DNA of 64,000 bases, taken from Dyella caseinilytica (GTDB taxonomy: Bacteria > Pseudomonadota > Gammaproteobacteria > Xanthomonadales > Rhodanobacteraceae). Under the pieces are notes generated by a model. The model was not told the origin of the DNA. It did not search any database and saw only the letters and a program-made list of their open reading frames with translations. Position 1 is the stretch's first letter. The number at the start of each line of letters is the position of its first letter. The DNA lies in assembly GCF_016865235.1 (NCBI RefSeq), contig NZ_CP064030.1:2356001-2420000 (forward strand), read 5' to 3'. Position numbers and translations under genes: made by a program. Shown one piece after another: positions 1 through 9,066 of this stretch.

Positions 1-3000
1 CGCTGCATCAGTGGCCTCGACGATGTAGTAATAGGTGGCGGCCGGAGCGACGCTCGTATCCGAATAGGTCGTTCCGGATGTCGTGGTGACCTGATTCGCA
101 CTGGAGGGGGTGAACCCTGCCACCTCGCTACGATAAACGGTGTAGCTGACAGCACAGCCACTCGCCGCCGTGCTTGCGCCCCACGTCAGACTCACCTGGC
201 TGGCACTGTTGGCCACAGCAGTCGGTGCTCCCGGGGTGCTTGGCACTGTAGTGCAACTGTCCTGCTGCACGGTGAGTGTGGCGGGATTGCTGGTAGTCGT
301 ACCAAACACATCGCCAATGGCGACGCTAAAGATCGCGCCATTGTTGGCAGCTGTGGTGGCTGGTGTCGTGTAGGTGGACCCGGTTGCTCCGACGATGGGG
401 CTTCCGTTTTCAGACCACTGGTACGTCAAGCTGCCGAGACCAGTCGCCGTCACACCAAAGGTCGCCGTCTGCCCAACGGTGACGACCTGGCTGCTTGGTT
501 GCGTCGTAATGGCAGGTGCCGCCCCAGCGTCGGTGCCGGCAGTACACAACGTGGCACCAGGGTAGTTGTTGGTGACCTGGTAGGCGGAAGTGCCATCGAA
601 GTTCACCACCGCGGTTTTCGTGGAATCATTCGGATCAACCGTTGACGTCCACGTGCTCCAGGTGCCCGAAAAAGCACAGGTGGCATTATTGACGCCGCCG
701 ATGCTTTGCGCTTCCGATTGCGTGGGCAGACGCATATTGATGCCCGCGCAATAGTTTTGCGCATTCACGCCGGTGAACTGCGAACCCGGTGCCGTGTCGG
801 TCATAACCGTGCGGGTCCAGGTCAAGCCAGTCAGATTGTCCGTCACCAGGCTGGCATTGGACGCATTAACGGTATACCGCTCCGTTGCGCCACCGCATTG
901 GGGCACGTTGTAGACCTGGAACTCATAAACCGAGTAGCCATACTGTGTGGCACGCTGTATCCCGTTCAATCGGATATAGCGCCCACTCACCGTCGGGAAG
1001 TTGAGCGTCTCCGTCCCACCCACACCAGCGTTGTTGGTATAGGCCACGTTCCAGGTCGGATTGGTTGAAGGGTCCGCGTTGGTATAGAGAATCTGATACT
1101 GCGTCGCGTAAGCATTTTCCCAGTTGATCACGACCGTATTGAAGGACTGCACCGAGCCCAGATCGATCTGCAGCCATGAGGGATCGACACCAGCAACGGC
1201 TGGCGTGGGTGGCGCATTGGCGACCGCTGAGCCCCACCGCGTGGAAAGATTACCGTCAACCGCGTTTTCCGCCCCCAGGCAGTTCGTGCCCGAGTACGGC
1301 GGCGTGGTTGTTCCATCGGTGCACGCGTTCTGCGAGCTACTTGCGGTTGCGACCGTATCCAGGGCCAGATTGACGCCCGGAGGTGCGAGCGTGATTTGCG
1401 CCGTGTTGCTGGTGGCGGGTGCGCCGGCAGCATTATTCACCGTGACTGTGTACGCACCAACATTCGCAGCACTTACGGCCGGAATGGTATAGGTCAGCGT
1501 ATTGGACTGCTGCGTGCCACTGGTAAGAATGGTGGCGGTACCCCCAGGAGGGGTGAACTGCCATTGATACGTGTACGGCGCAGATCCGGCAACGACAGCC
1601 GTAAACTGCACAGGCTCATTGATGGGTACGATCGTACTGGCTGGCTGCGTGGCGATGGATACCGGTGTTGCAGCATCGACCGTCACCACGGCCGTCGAGG
1701 ATTGAACCGAGCCGAGTTCGTTGGCAACCACCACATAGAAACTGGTGCTTCCCGCCGCGGTAAAGACAGGCGTGGTGTATGTGGCGCTGGTCGCGCCAGA
1801 AATGGCGCCCGAGCCAATCTGATACCACTGATAGGTCAGTGTCGGTGAGCCCGTCGCCGCCACGGTCAGTGTAGCCGATTGTCCGTCCACCACCGATTGA
1901 GAGGCTGGCTGCGTGGTGATGGCCACGTTGGCGGGCGCATCGACACTGAGGGTGACTGGCGTCGACGTCACCGTACCGAAGCTGCTGGCAATCGTCACCG
2001 TGTAGGTGTCGCCGTTGTTGGCGGCAGTCGTCGGAGGCGTGGTGTACGTGGCACTGGTGGCACCTGCAATGGGACCGCTCGCATCAGACCATTGATAGCT
2101 GAGTGTGCCCGAACCTGACGCCACCACGCTGAAGGTCGCGGTGTAGCCCGATGTGGTTGCCTCACTTACCGGCGGAACGATGATGACCGGCGCTTCCGAT
2201 TGCGAGGAAGCAGGTGGCGTCACCGAGGTCAACGTCACGCTGCTGCTTTGCAGCCCGGGCGCACTCGCGGTCACGGTCACGGTTCCGGGTGTAAACGTGC
2301 TGCGCAAGGCGATTTTCTGCAAGCCGCCTTCGAAATTCAGTTCCGGATCGCCAGGTGAATGGAAGAACGCATAGGGCACGCCCGCAATCACATTGCTGTT
2401 CGCTTGAGAGAACGCATCCTGGTAGTAACTGGTCCACGAAGGATCGGCCACCAACTGCTGTGTGCCGCCCATGTAGGTGGCCGGCCCGCTGACGGAGAAC
2501 GTGACGTTGTCTGCCGCCGTCGGCACAAGATTGCCATCAGCATCCTCGACTTCTGCAACCACAAAAGCCGCGTCCGAGCCATTGGCGGTCCATTGGAAAC
2601 TCGTCCCGTCCGGCCTGGTTACGTCGGGAACAACGCTCAGAACAATCTTGCTTTCAGCGCCTGCTGTTGTGCGTGTATCGCTCACGCCCTGAACCGGATT
2701 GCCATTCGCATCCAGACATTCCGCGGTGACAGTGCCGGGAGCCCAGTTCACCATCCAGTGAACCTGCCCTGGCATGACTGTCGTGTTCTGCGCCAGATTC
2801 GTACTGGAATCGACGTTCCACGGATTGGGTGTCTGGTCTTGAAGTGGCGTACCGGTGACCGGATCGCTGGGAACGCCGTTGATAAGAAGGCGCACACCCG
2901 GACAATTGCTGAATGCATTCTCCTGGATGGGTGTTCCTGCAGTGTATTCGTAGGCGCGATTCCAATGATGCGCCAAATGAACCACTGGCTGGACCGTATA

Positions 3001-4995
3001 CGGTATCCAGTTGGCCTGATAGATGTAATAAAGCAAGCGAGGAAAACGATTCGCGTCAGTCGAGGAGTAACCCAGCGAGCGCACAAAGTTCGACATGTTG
3101 GGCTGGTTCTGGTACTCGGCCCACAGACTGACCTCACCCGGCGACTCGGCGAAATACCACTGCGCCATGCCAAACGCATTAGCCGCCCTGCCCCGACGCC
3201 AGTCATCAAGATACGGCGCCGCAAAGGCGAGCTCATAGTCATAGGCCAGACCGCGGCCCGTGCCCATGTTGTCCCAATACTCCGCGCCAAACGCGGGATT
3301 GTTCGGATTCTGCTGCTTGTTGCCGACTTCACAGCCGGCGCCATCGCATTCGTCAATGAAACCGTAGGAAGAGCTATACGTACGGTCGGCGCTTACACGC
3401 GGATTGATGTTGTCCCATGTTGTCTCGATGGTCCCGAGTTCATCGGCAAGCGTCGGATTCATGCCGCCGTTATCGCGCTCCCAATCGAGGACAGACGGAT
3501 GACTGCGGTCGCGGATGATCATGTCGCGATGCAGTTCCTGCTTCAACTGCAAATCGTCGGCAGTTGGATTGGAACTCGCATTCCAGTAGCCCTCGCCGTC
3601 GCCGCTAGGCTGGTCGATCATGATGCCGTACGCATCAGCCGCCGCCACCAACTCTTCACTACTGGTCGAATGACCGGGCCGCCATACGTTGCCGCCCTGC
3701 GCCGCAATCTGCGCCATGTCACGCCACACCTGTTCGTCGGGAACCGAAGATCCCAACGCTGGATAGTCGTAGCGGCCCGATCCACCCCAAAGATAGACAG
3801 CGTGGCCATTGAAATAAGGGAAGTTCGCATCCCACGTAATTGTGCGAATGCCCAGCGTGTCCTGTGTTGAATCGACCACGACGCCGTTCACGCTGACTAT
3901 GTGGTAGACCTTGTACAGATAAGGCGATCCGCACGACACCGGCGGCGTTCCACAGGTCGCGTTATTCGGATACCACAGCGTTGGATTGGGTACCGTAATC
4001 TGCTGGTCAAACATGGGGGTCGTGCCGGACGGGAACGTACTTGGCGTCATCGCTGGCACGGACTGCGTAACCGGCGGCGCGGTGGCAACGACGTTGCCCT
4101 TTGCGTCCACAATCTGGGTCGTCAACGTGACCTGCTGTGCCGTAGCCGTCTCATTCAGCACATTGGTTTGCACATCCACGACAGCTGAAGCGGCCGCTGC
4201 AGTACCTTGCGCAGCGGCAACTTCAGATACCGTGCCGACATAGGTGCCCCAGGTCTTCTGATTCGAATAAACGTTCGGTGGAATATGAACGGGATTGGTG
4301 ACGTACAGCTTCACATTGCGGAACAGTCCTGCCATGGCCTGACCGAAACGGAACGCACCCGAAAAGTTGGGCGTCTCAAACCAAGAGCTACCACGCGACA
4401 CATCGATGGCAATGACATTGTCCGTCTTGCCATCGGCGGTGATGTATGGCGTCAGGTCGACGATCACAGGAATGAAACCCACCACGTGGGTCGCCTGTGC
4501 GTCGGCAGCCACGGCGCTGACGCCTTGCAGCAACGTACCGTTTATAAAGATCTGGACGCCGGTATGCGATCCTTCAAGCTTAAGCAGGAACTTCTGCCCC
4601 GCATACGTGGGATCCACCTTGAAGTGCAGACGGTACCAGTTGTTGTTTCCCGTCAAAGAACCCTGCCCACCACCAGAAGTCTGATTGATGAAGGTGCGTG
4701 GGATATTGGCATCGTAGGGCAAGCCCACTTGCGTCCAGGTAGCGGTGGTGTCGGAACTCTCGCTAAAGCCGGGCGTCGAATAGGCCGTTGAATTGTTGGT
4801 GTTCTCGAACCACCAGTTGTTCTGCGGGGCATTCGACGTCGAGCTTGCGTTTCCAATGTACTGGGGAACACCCGCGGCAAGATTGATCGTCTGACGTTGC
4901 GAGATGGGCAGTGTTGGTTCCACCTGCTGACCATCCGCATAACCCGCACTGAGCAACGCCAGCAATACAAGAAGCGTCACGAAGAACGTTCGCAT
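1..4995 (-). CDS. Large secreted GH2-like modular protein (C-terminus beyond the window)
   Basis: An open frame runs from an ATG at 4995 to the left edge (1665 codons seen, no stop). Residues 1-23 form a signal peptide. Residues about 60-260 look like a GH2 sugar-binding jelly roll, followed by an Ig-like domain and a TIM barrel at about 390-660. A C-terminal GH2-type Ig domain follows, then three Ig-like repeats (about 936-1200, sharing a GATSATYTTP-like strand), an F5/8 type C (CBM32-like) domain at about 1206-1362, a DUF1566/Lcl-like domain at about 1364-1484, a fourth Ig repeat and the start of a fibronectin type III domain. The likely nucleophile is E572 in GAEYW. The usual N-E acid/base pair after the HPS motif (S498-H499-P500) is replaced by D-N-G (508-510). 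It is probably a surface-anchored or secreted glycosidase or glycan-binding protein; the substrate is not predictable. Confidence 0.8.
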   Translation of the reverse strand, partial: MRTFFVTLLVLLALLSAGYADGQQVEPTLPISQRQTINLAAGVPQYIGNASSTSNAPQNNWWFENTNNSTAYSTPGFSESSDTTATWTQVGLPYDANIPRTFINQTSGGGQGSLTGNNNWYRLHFKVDPTYAGQKFLLKLEGSHTGVQIFINGTLLQGVSAVAADAQATHVVGFIPVIVDLTPYITADGKTDNVIAIDVSRGSSWFETPNFSGAFRFGQAMAGLFRNVKLYVTNPVHIPPNVYSNQKTWGTYVGTVSEVAAAQGTAAAASAVVDVQTNVLNETATAQQVTLTTQIVDAKGNVVATAPPVTQSVPAMTPSTFPSGTTPMFDQQITVPNPTLWYPNNATCGTPPVSCGSPYLYKVYHIVSVNGVVVDSTQDTLGIRTITWDANFPYFNGHAVYLWGGSGRYDYPALGSSVPDEQVWRDMAQIAAQGGNVWRPGHSTSSEELVAAADAYGIMIDQPSGDGEGYWNASSNPTADDLQLKQELHRDMIIRDRSHPSVLDWERDNGGMNPTLADELGTIETTWDNINPRVSADRTYSSSYGFIDECDGAGCEVGNKQQNPNNPAFGAEYWDNMGTGRGLAYDYELAFAAPYLDDWRRGRAANAFGMAQWYFAESPGEVSLWAEYQNQPNMSNFVRSLGYSSTDANRFPRLLYYIYQANWIPYTVQPVVHLAHHWNRAYEYTAGTPIQENAFSNCPGVRLLINGVPSDPVTGTPLQDQTPNPWNVDSSTNLAQNTTVMPGQVHWMVNWAPGTVTAECLDANGNPVQGVSDTRTTAGAESKIVLSVVPDVTRPDGTSFQWTANGSDAAFVVAEVEDADGNLVPTAADNVTFSVSGPATYMGGTQQLVADPSWTSYYQDAFSQANSNVIAGVPYAFFHSPGDPELNFEGGLQKIALRSTFTPGTVTVTASAPGLQSSSVTLTSVTPPASSQSEAPVIIVPPVSEATTSGYTATFSVVASGSGTLSYQWSDASGPIAGATSATYTTPPTTAANNGDTYTVTIASSFGTVTSTPVTLSVDAPANVAITTQPASQSVVDGQSATLTVAATGSPTLTYQWYQIGSGAISGATSATYTTPVFTAAGSTSFYVVVANELGSVQSSTAVVTVDAATPVSIATQPASTIVPINEPVQFTAVVAGSAPYTYQWQFTPPGGTATILTSGTQQSNTLTYTIPAVSAANVGAYTVTVNNAAGAPATSNTAQITLAPPGVNLALDTVATASSSQNACTDGTTTPPYSGTNCLGAENAVDGNLSTRWGSAVANAPPTPAVAGVDPSWLQIDLGSVQSFNTVVINWENAYATQYQILYTNADPSTNPTWNVAYTNNAGVGGTETLNFPTVSGRYIRLNGIQRATQYGYSVYEFQVYNVPQCGGATERYTVNASNASLVTDNLTGLTWTRTVMTDTAPGSQFTGVNAQNYCAGINMRLPTQSEAQSIGGVNNATCAFSGTWSTWTSTVDPNDSTKTAVVNFDGTSAYQVTNNYPGATLCTAGTDAGAAPAITTQPSSQVVTVGQTATFGVTATGLGSLTYQWSENGSPIVGATGSTYTTPATTAANNGAIFSVAIGDVFGTTTSNPATLTVQQDSCTTVPSTPGAPTAVANSASQVSLTWGASTAASGCAVSYTVYRSEVAGFTPSSANQVTTTSGTTYSDTSVAPAATYYYIVEATDAA

Positions 4996-5720
4996 TCTGC
5001 CTGCATTGATTGAACCTTCGCGCTTGATGCCGCGACCACGGGCATCAAGACCGCACCTTGAAGCAACACATTCCCAATAAGCATGCATTTCCACGGTTGT
5101 CCCCCTGTTGGACATCCAGAGCCTCGGAATCAAGAATTGCCCTATTCCAGCCAATACGACGCACAGTCCCACGCGGCGCCAGTCCTGCGATTAGGCGCGC
5201 CAACTGTTATTGCATCGATTTAAAAATCCGCCACTATCGTCAACGAAAACCATCCATGAGATGGAGATCTTCATCACGTTGACTAATACTCATGCGCCTA
5301 TATTTCGAAGTGGCATAAATACCAACGAAGTATTCGTCGCATGACACATTTCTTACTGGAATATGCATATACGTTTCTTACACAAAATATCTGGCATCGA
5401 ACGTATTTTTTATTCAAAAATTGCAAGCTTTATGAAAGACATTTGGCGAATGTCTCGATGCTTTCCTCGGGCTTGGCGCGTTTAAATCTGCCCGACAATC
5501 GGAATTTCTACCGCCCAGCCTATTCGATTCCGGACTGATGCAGCCGCGCCTGCTACCGGCGATTGCTAGCATGGCGTTACGTGGTTTAAGGGCATGGGAT
5601 TTTGCGCACTCACCTTTGCGCAAACCTCGGCCGGCTGAGCAGCCGGCATAACGAACCATCCGATTCGTCGAGCGGCATGCCCGTAGGGACATGCCGCTTG
5701 CACACAGGATCAAGCCTGGA
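4996..5720. other. Intergenic region without a convincing gene
   Basis: This is the upstream region of the GH2-like gene and the downstream region of the peroxiredoxin gene. Bases 5270-5430 are clearly AT-richer than the surroundings and include the 10-bp palindrome ATATGCATAT near 5361. Short open frames on both strands lack a ribosome binding site and recognisable domains. The promoter of the GH2-like gene should lie here, but I cannot place its -35 and -10 boxes. Confidence 0.5.
5630..5698 (-). terminator. Two hairpins after the peroxiredoxin gene
   Basis: An inverted repeat at 5671-5698 (AGCGGCATG paired with CATGCCGCT) lies about 20 bases past the peroxiredoxin stop. A second hairpin, GCCGGCT-gagc-AGCCGGC, follows at 5630-5647. 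Neither has a long T-run, so termination is inferred from position and symmetry. Confidence 0.5.
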
Positions 5721-6332
5721 TTACGGGGCCTTGCCAGCCTGCAACTGCTGCACGATCGCCAACGACTTCTTCACGTGATCTTCGGGATGAAGGTGATCCG
5801 CTTCCGAAGACAGCGTGGCAACGATCTTGCCATCACGATTGATTACAAAAGTAGTGCGTGAAATGAAAGCGTGATTGATCGCAACGCCGCGCACATCGGT
5901 CACACCGGCTTGCGCGGCTTCTACTTTGAGATCATAAGAGGCCGCGATCTTGCCGGTCGTGTCGGAAGCTACCGGGAACTTGCCGGCACAATAACTCGGA
6001 TCGGAAGAAAACGTATTAAGCCGGTCGAGGCTGTCAGCCGAGACACCGATGATGGTGGCGCCAGCCGCATCGAACTTGGCCTTATCAGTGGCGAAGGTGT
6101 GCGCCTCGATATCACAGCCGCCCGTATACGCCGATGGGTAGAAATAAACGACAACCGGACCTTTCTTCAGCGCATCCTTGAGAGAGAAAGTGAAATCCTT
6201 GCCGGCCAGGCTGGCCTGGGCAGTAAAGTCAGGCGCTGCAGTACCTGGGGCAAGCGCAGCAATGGCAGGAGCTGCCAACAACACCGCGGTCGTCGCACCT
6301 GCCGCAAGCAGCCATTTGGACGGGTTCTTCAT
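5721..6332 (-). CDS. Periplasmic peroxiredoxin, AhpC/TSA (PrxQ/Bcp-like) type
   Basis: This 203-residue thioredoxin-fold peroxidase should reduce hydroperoxides. Residues 1-25 form a signal peptide, so it acts outside the cytoplasm. The peroxidatic cysteine is C73 in the YTGGC motif of the P-x-x-x-T-x-x-C signature. A second cysteine, C115 (PSYCAGKF), could resolve the disulfide but is not at the classical PrxQ spacing. The remaining fold (GVSADS, FVINRDGKI) is typical of the family. It stands alone, is divergent from the SGNH esterase gene, and ends in a hairpin region. Family is clear; the reductant partner is unknown. Confidence 0.88.
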   Translation of the reverse strand: MKNPSKWLLAAGATTAVLLAAPAIAALAPGTAAPDFTAQASLAGKDFTFSLKDALKKGPVVVYFYPSAYTGGCDIEAHTFATDKAKFDAAGATIIGVSADSLDRLNTFSSDPSYCAGKFPVASDTTGKIAASYDLKVEAAQAGVTDVRGVAINHAFISRTTFVINRDGKIVATLSSEADHLHPEDHVKKSLAIVQQLQAGKAP

Positions 6333-6587
6333 ATCTGCCTACCTCTTTGAAAATGCTCTATGGAGTGGGGAAGCTCTTCTACGCTACCAGATCCCGCCCC
6401 CTTAACCTATGACTGAAAAGCCGAATATCACGCAGCCATGGCGACCCTGCCCACTGCAACCTTTCCCGCCCAAAGCGGCACTCAGGGCAATTCCCAGGTG
6501 GCGAATTTTGTAAAGCTCGCACGCAAATTAGTTAATTCCCCTTCTGTTATATGTCCCGGCACATCTTCATGAATCAGGGACCAAACC

Positions 6588-7799
6588 GTGCCTTATCGTC
6601 CAATCAAAATGGTTTTATTCATTGCATTATGTGGTTTCATGGCCACGGCAAGCGCTGCAGCCAGTAACAGTTGGGTCGATACATGGGGCTGCGCGCCAGA
6701 TTCGGCCGGCCCTTTGCTGAAGACGCAGACCGTGCGGCAGATCGTTCGCGTCAGTACCGGCGGTTCGAAACTGCGCATTCGCCTGTCCAACTTGTTTGGC
6801 AGTGCGCCGCTTACGGTTGGACCGGTGCATCTTGCCCTTCACGCAAAAGATGCAGATATCGTTGCAGGCAGCGACCATACCCTGCTGTTCAACGGCAAGC
6901 CGGAGGTCACCGTCCCTAAAGGCGAAAGCGTATGGAGCGATCCGGTCGCTATGGATGTGAAAGCACTGCAAGAACTGGCCGTGAGCTTCTATGTGCCGGC
7001 TAACGCCGTAGACAGCCCCTCCACCCTGCATAACGCCGGCATGACGACGGCGTATATCAACGAGCAAGGCGACGCGACCTCGGCAGTGCAGTTCCCGGCC
7101 GATGAGAACAGCGGCAGCCGCTATCTGCTGACCGATATTGCCGTGACGGGTCCGGAAGCCCGCGATGCCGTCGTAGCCTTTGGTGACTCCATTACCGATG
7201 GCGTTGGCTCTACACAAAATGCCAATCAGCGTTGGCCGGATTATCTGGCCGCGCGCCTGCAACAAGATTCAAAGCTTTCCGCCATCGGCATCGCCAATTC
7301 CGGCATCGGCGGGAACCGCGTCCTGCATGACAACTTCGGTCCCAGCGCACTGTCGCGCTTCGACCGCGACGCTCTGGATAAACCCGGGGTGCACTGGATC
7401 GTGTTGCTGGAAGGCATCAACGATATCGGCGGCTCGGGTTACGCCATCGCCGCAAAAGACAAAGTCAGTGCACAGCAGATCATCGACGGCATGAAGACCT
7501 TGATCGCTCGCGCGCACGCCAGGCACATCAAGATCTACGGCGCCACGCTCACACCTTATGGCGGCAACAACTGGCCATATCACAGCCTCGTCGGCGAACA
7601 GGAACGCGAAGCGGTGAACGCATGGATTCGCAGCCCAGGTGCCTTCGACGGCGTGGTGGACTTTGACAAGGCTGTTCGTGACCCGGCACATCCCCTGCAG
7701 ATGCTCGCCGCTTACGACAGCGGTGATCACTTGCACCCCAACAGCGCCGGCTATCAAGCCATGGCCAACGCCATCGACCTGAACCTGTTCAAGCCATGA
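6588..7799 (+). CDS. Secreted SGNH/GDSL esterase
   Basis: A 403-residue SGNH hydrolase that probably removes acetyl or other ester groups from a plant polysaccharide. The GTG start at 6588 is preceded by AGGGA at the proper distance and opens a signal peptide (residues 1-24). Residues about 30-180 form an N-terminal beta domain seen in the XynE-like group. Block I is GDSITDG with nucleophile S201, block II is SGIGGNR, block III is GIND, and block V is D380-x-x-H383. It is convergent with the GH12 gene and shares a terminator with it. Beside xyloglucan enzymes, a xyloglucan acetylesterase role is a reasonable inference; the sequence alone does not define the ester. Confidence 0.87.
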   Translation: MPYRPIKMVLFIALCGFMATASAAASNSWVDTWGCAPDSAGPLLKTQTVRQIVRVSTGGSKLRIRLSNLFGSAPLTVGPVHLALHAKDADIVAGSDHTLLFNGKPEVTVPKGESVWSDPVAMDVKALQELAVSFYVPANAVDSPSTLHNAGMTTAYINEQGDATSAVQFPADENSGSRYLLTDIAVTGPEARDAVVAFGDSITDGVGSTQNANQRWPDYLAARLQQDSKLSAIGIANSGIGGNRVLHDNFGPSALSRFDRDALDKPGVHWIVLLEGINDIGGSGYAIAAKDKVSAQQIIDGMKTLIARAHARHIKIYGATLTPYGGNNWPYHSLVGEQEREAVNAWIRSPGAFDGVVDFDKAVRDPAHPLQMLAAYDSGDHLHPNSAGYQAMANAIDLNLFKP

Positions 7800-7807
7800 C
7801 GACGGTT

Positions 7808-7836
7808 CCGGGATGCCTCTGCACGAGGCATCCCGG
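7808..7836. terminator. Bidirectional terminator between SGNH and GH12 genes
   Basis: A perfect 12-bp inverted repeat, CCGGGATGCCTC and GAGGCATCCCGG around a 5-base loop, lies between two convergent stop codons (7799 and 7854). Its symmetry and place indicate a shared terminator. Confidence 0.8.
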
Positions 7837-7853
7837 ATAATCCGGCAGTCAAA

Positions 7854-8591
7854 TCACTCGGCGTCGACCGAGAACCAGGTGGTGGACACCCAGCCATCGC
7901 CACGAACAATTTCGCAGCCAGCCTCGACCACGTCCAGATACATCGCCGTGCTGAAGTACTCACGCCCGTTTAGCACATTGAAGAAGTGCATGATGTCGAC
8001 GTTGGCGCTGCCACCAGTCGGAAGACTGGCTGGGACGCTGCTGCGCTGAGGCAAAAAGGTATAGACGTAATAGCCGGCAGCGGAGTTGTCGCCACCCCAC
8101 AGATCGTAAGTCACACCATTTTCCGTGATGGCGCCGGTGGCCAGTGGCGTGCCGATCGGATAGGAGTTGTTACCCGCCCAGATCATCACCTCCAATTCCG
8201 GCGTGGAGGTCTGGCTGTCGTTGCGCAGGAACATATCGTAAGTGAAATCGCCGGCCATGTTGCTGCCGCCCGAAGCATAGGAAAATGCCGCCGGAATCGT
8301 GTGCGTCGCCGAGATCTGCTTGGGAAACAGGGTATCGCCAGTGGGATTCCAGCCGTAGTGCCAGCCGCGGATGCTGGCAGGGTAACCGTACAAGCTGTTG
8401 CTGGAGAAATTGAATGACGCTGTCCACTGCGGATACGACCCGGTGGATGAACTCCATGAAATGGCACCGCTGTTGAAATTGTTATCCCAGGTGAAATAAG
8501 GCAGATACAAGTTGTAAGTACCCGCATGAACGATGGTACTGGCCCCCATCAAAAACAATGCACCCACCACCAAAGCGGAAGACTTCTTCAT
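7854..8591 (-). CDS. GH12 endo-beta-1,4-glucanase, probable xyloglucanase
   Basis: A 245-residue secreted GH12 enzyme, predicted to cut the beta-1,4-glucan backbone of xyloglucan or cellulose internally. The ATG at 8591 is chosen because GAAGGA lies just upstream and a signal peptide follows at once (MKKSSALVV...VHA). An open frame continues upstream to 8717 but has no such signals. The nucleophile is E134 in the E-V-M-I-W motif; the acid/base is E227 in AGCEI, matching the family's aGfEiw block. Its place beside xylose genes and a GH74/GH31/GH35 cluster favours xyloglucan as substrate. GH12 also contains true cellulases, so the specificity is inferred from context. Confidence 0.88.
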   Translation of the reverse strand: MKKSSALVVGALFLMGASTIVHAGTYNLYLPYFTWDNNFNSGAISWSSSTGSYPQWTASFNFSSNSLYGYPASIRGWHYGWNPTGDTLFPKQISATHTIPAAFSYASGGSNMAGDFTYDMFLRNDSQTSTPELEVMIWAGNNSYPIGTPLATGAITENGVTYDLWGGDNSAAGYYVYTFLPQRSSVPASLPTGGSANVDIMHFFNVLNGREYFSTAMYLDVVEAGCEIVRGDGWVSTTWFSVDAE

Positions 8592-9066
8592 AGGTGTTAT
8601 TCCTTCACGACCAGAAAATCCATAGACAGCAAATTGCCGCGCCGCACAGATACATGACCCCGGCTTTGCATCATCGATCACGGCCTCGCCATCCCCTCTC
8701 CCGACGAGATCTTGCATGCTCGCGGAGCAGGTATATCGATAAATCAGCGATCTGCGCTGGTCAAATCAAATATCGCGAATATGCGTTTGAACAATGGATT
8801 TCGCAACCGCAAATTTTTTCTTTGATAAAAAGCGTGAAGAACGCAAATACAAACATCGAAGAGCCATAAAAAAAAGCCGACCAGGGCTGGGAATTCCTGA
8901 TCGGCACGGGCTCAAGCAACGGTTTTTCTGGGGAAGGAAGATCGACCATTACTTGCAACGCAAAGCTTACCGAAAAAAATGATCCGTCATTGCTCAGTCG
9001 CGCTTTGCTCCTGACAGCACATCGCGATCCACGCAGCAATCACCAGAATCGACGCAGCACATTGAA
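8592..9066. other. Intergenic region between GH12 and xylE
   Basis: It holds the GH12 promoter side and the xylE terminator (8868-8905). Short open frames here overlap the terminator and have no ribosome binding site. Bases 8750-8875 are AT-rich, as expected for the GH12 upstream region. Confidence 0.5.
8868..8905 (-). terminator. Rho-independent terminator of the xylABE operon
   Basis: On the minus strand GCCGATCAGG pairs with CCTGGTCGGC, followed by eight T residues. It lies about 160 bases past the xylE stop codon and has the full form of an intrinsic terminator. Confidence 0.88.

Noticed and set aside
2359..3870. 503-codon open frame on the plus strand
   Set aside because: It is antisense to the GH2-like gene, which has a signal peptide and clear domains. 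The plus-strand product is rich in R, H, I and V with no domain, as expected from a GC-rich mirror frame.
5341..5713. Small frames in the AT-rich gap
   Set aside because: No ribosome binding site or homology that I can recognise; base composition suggests promoter DNA.
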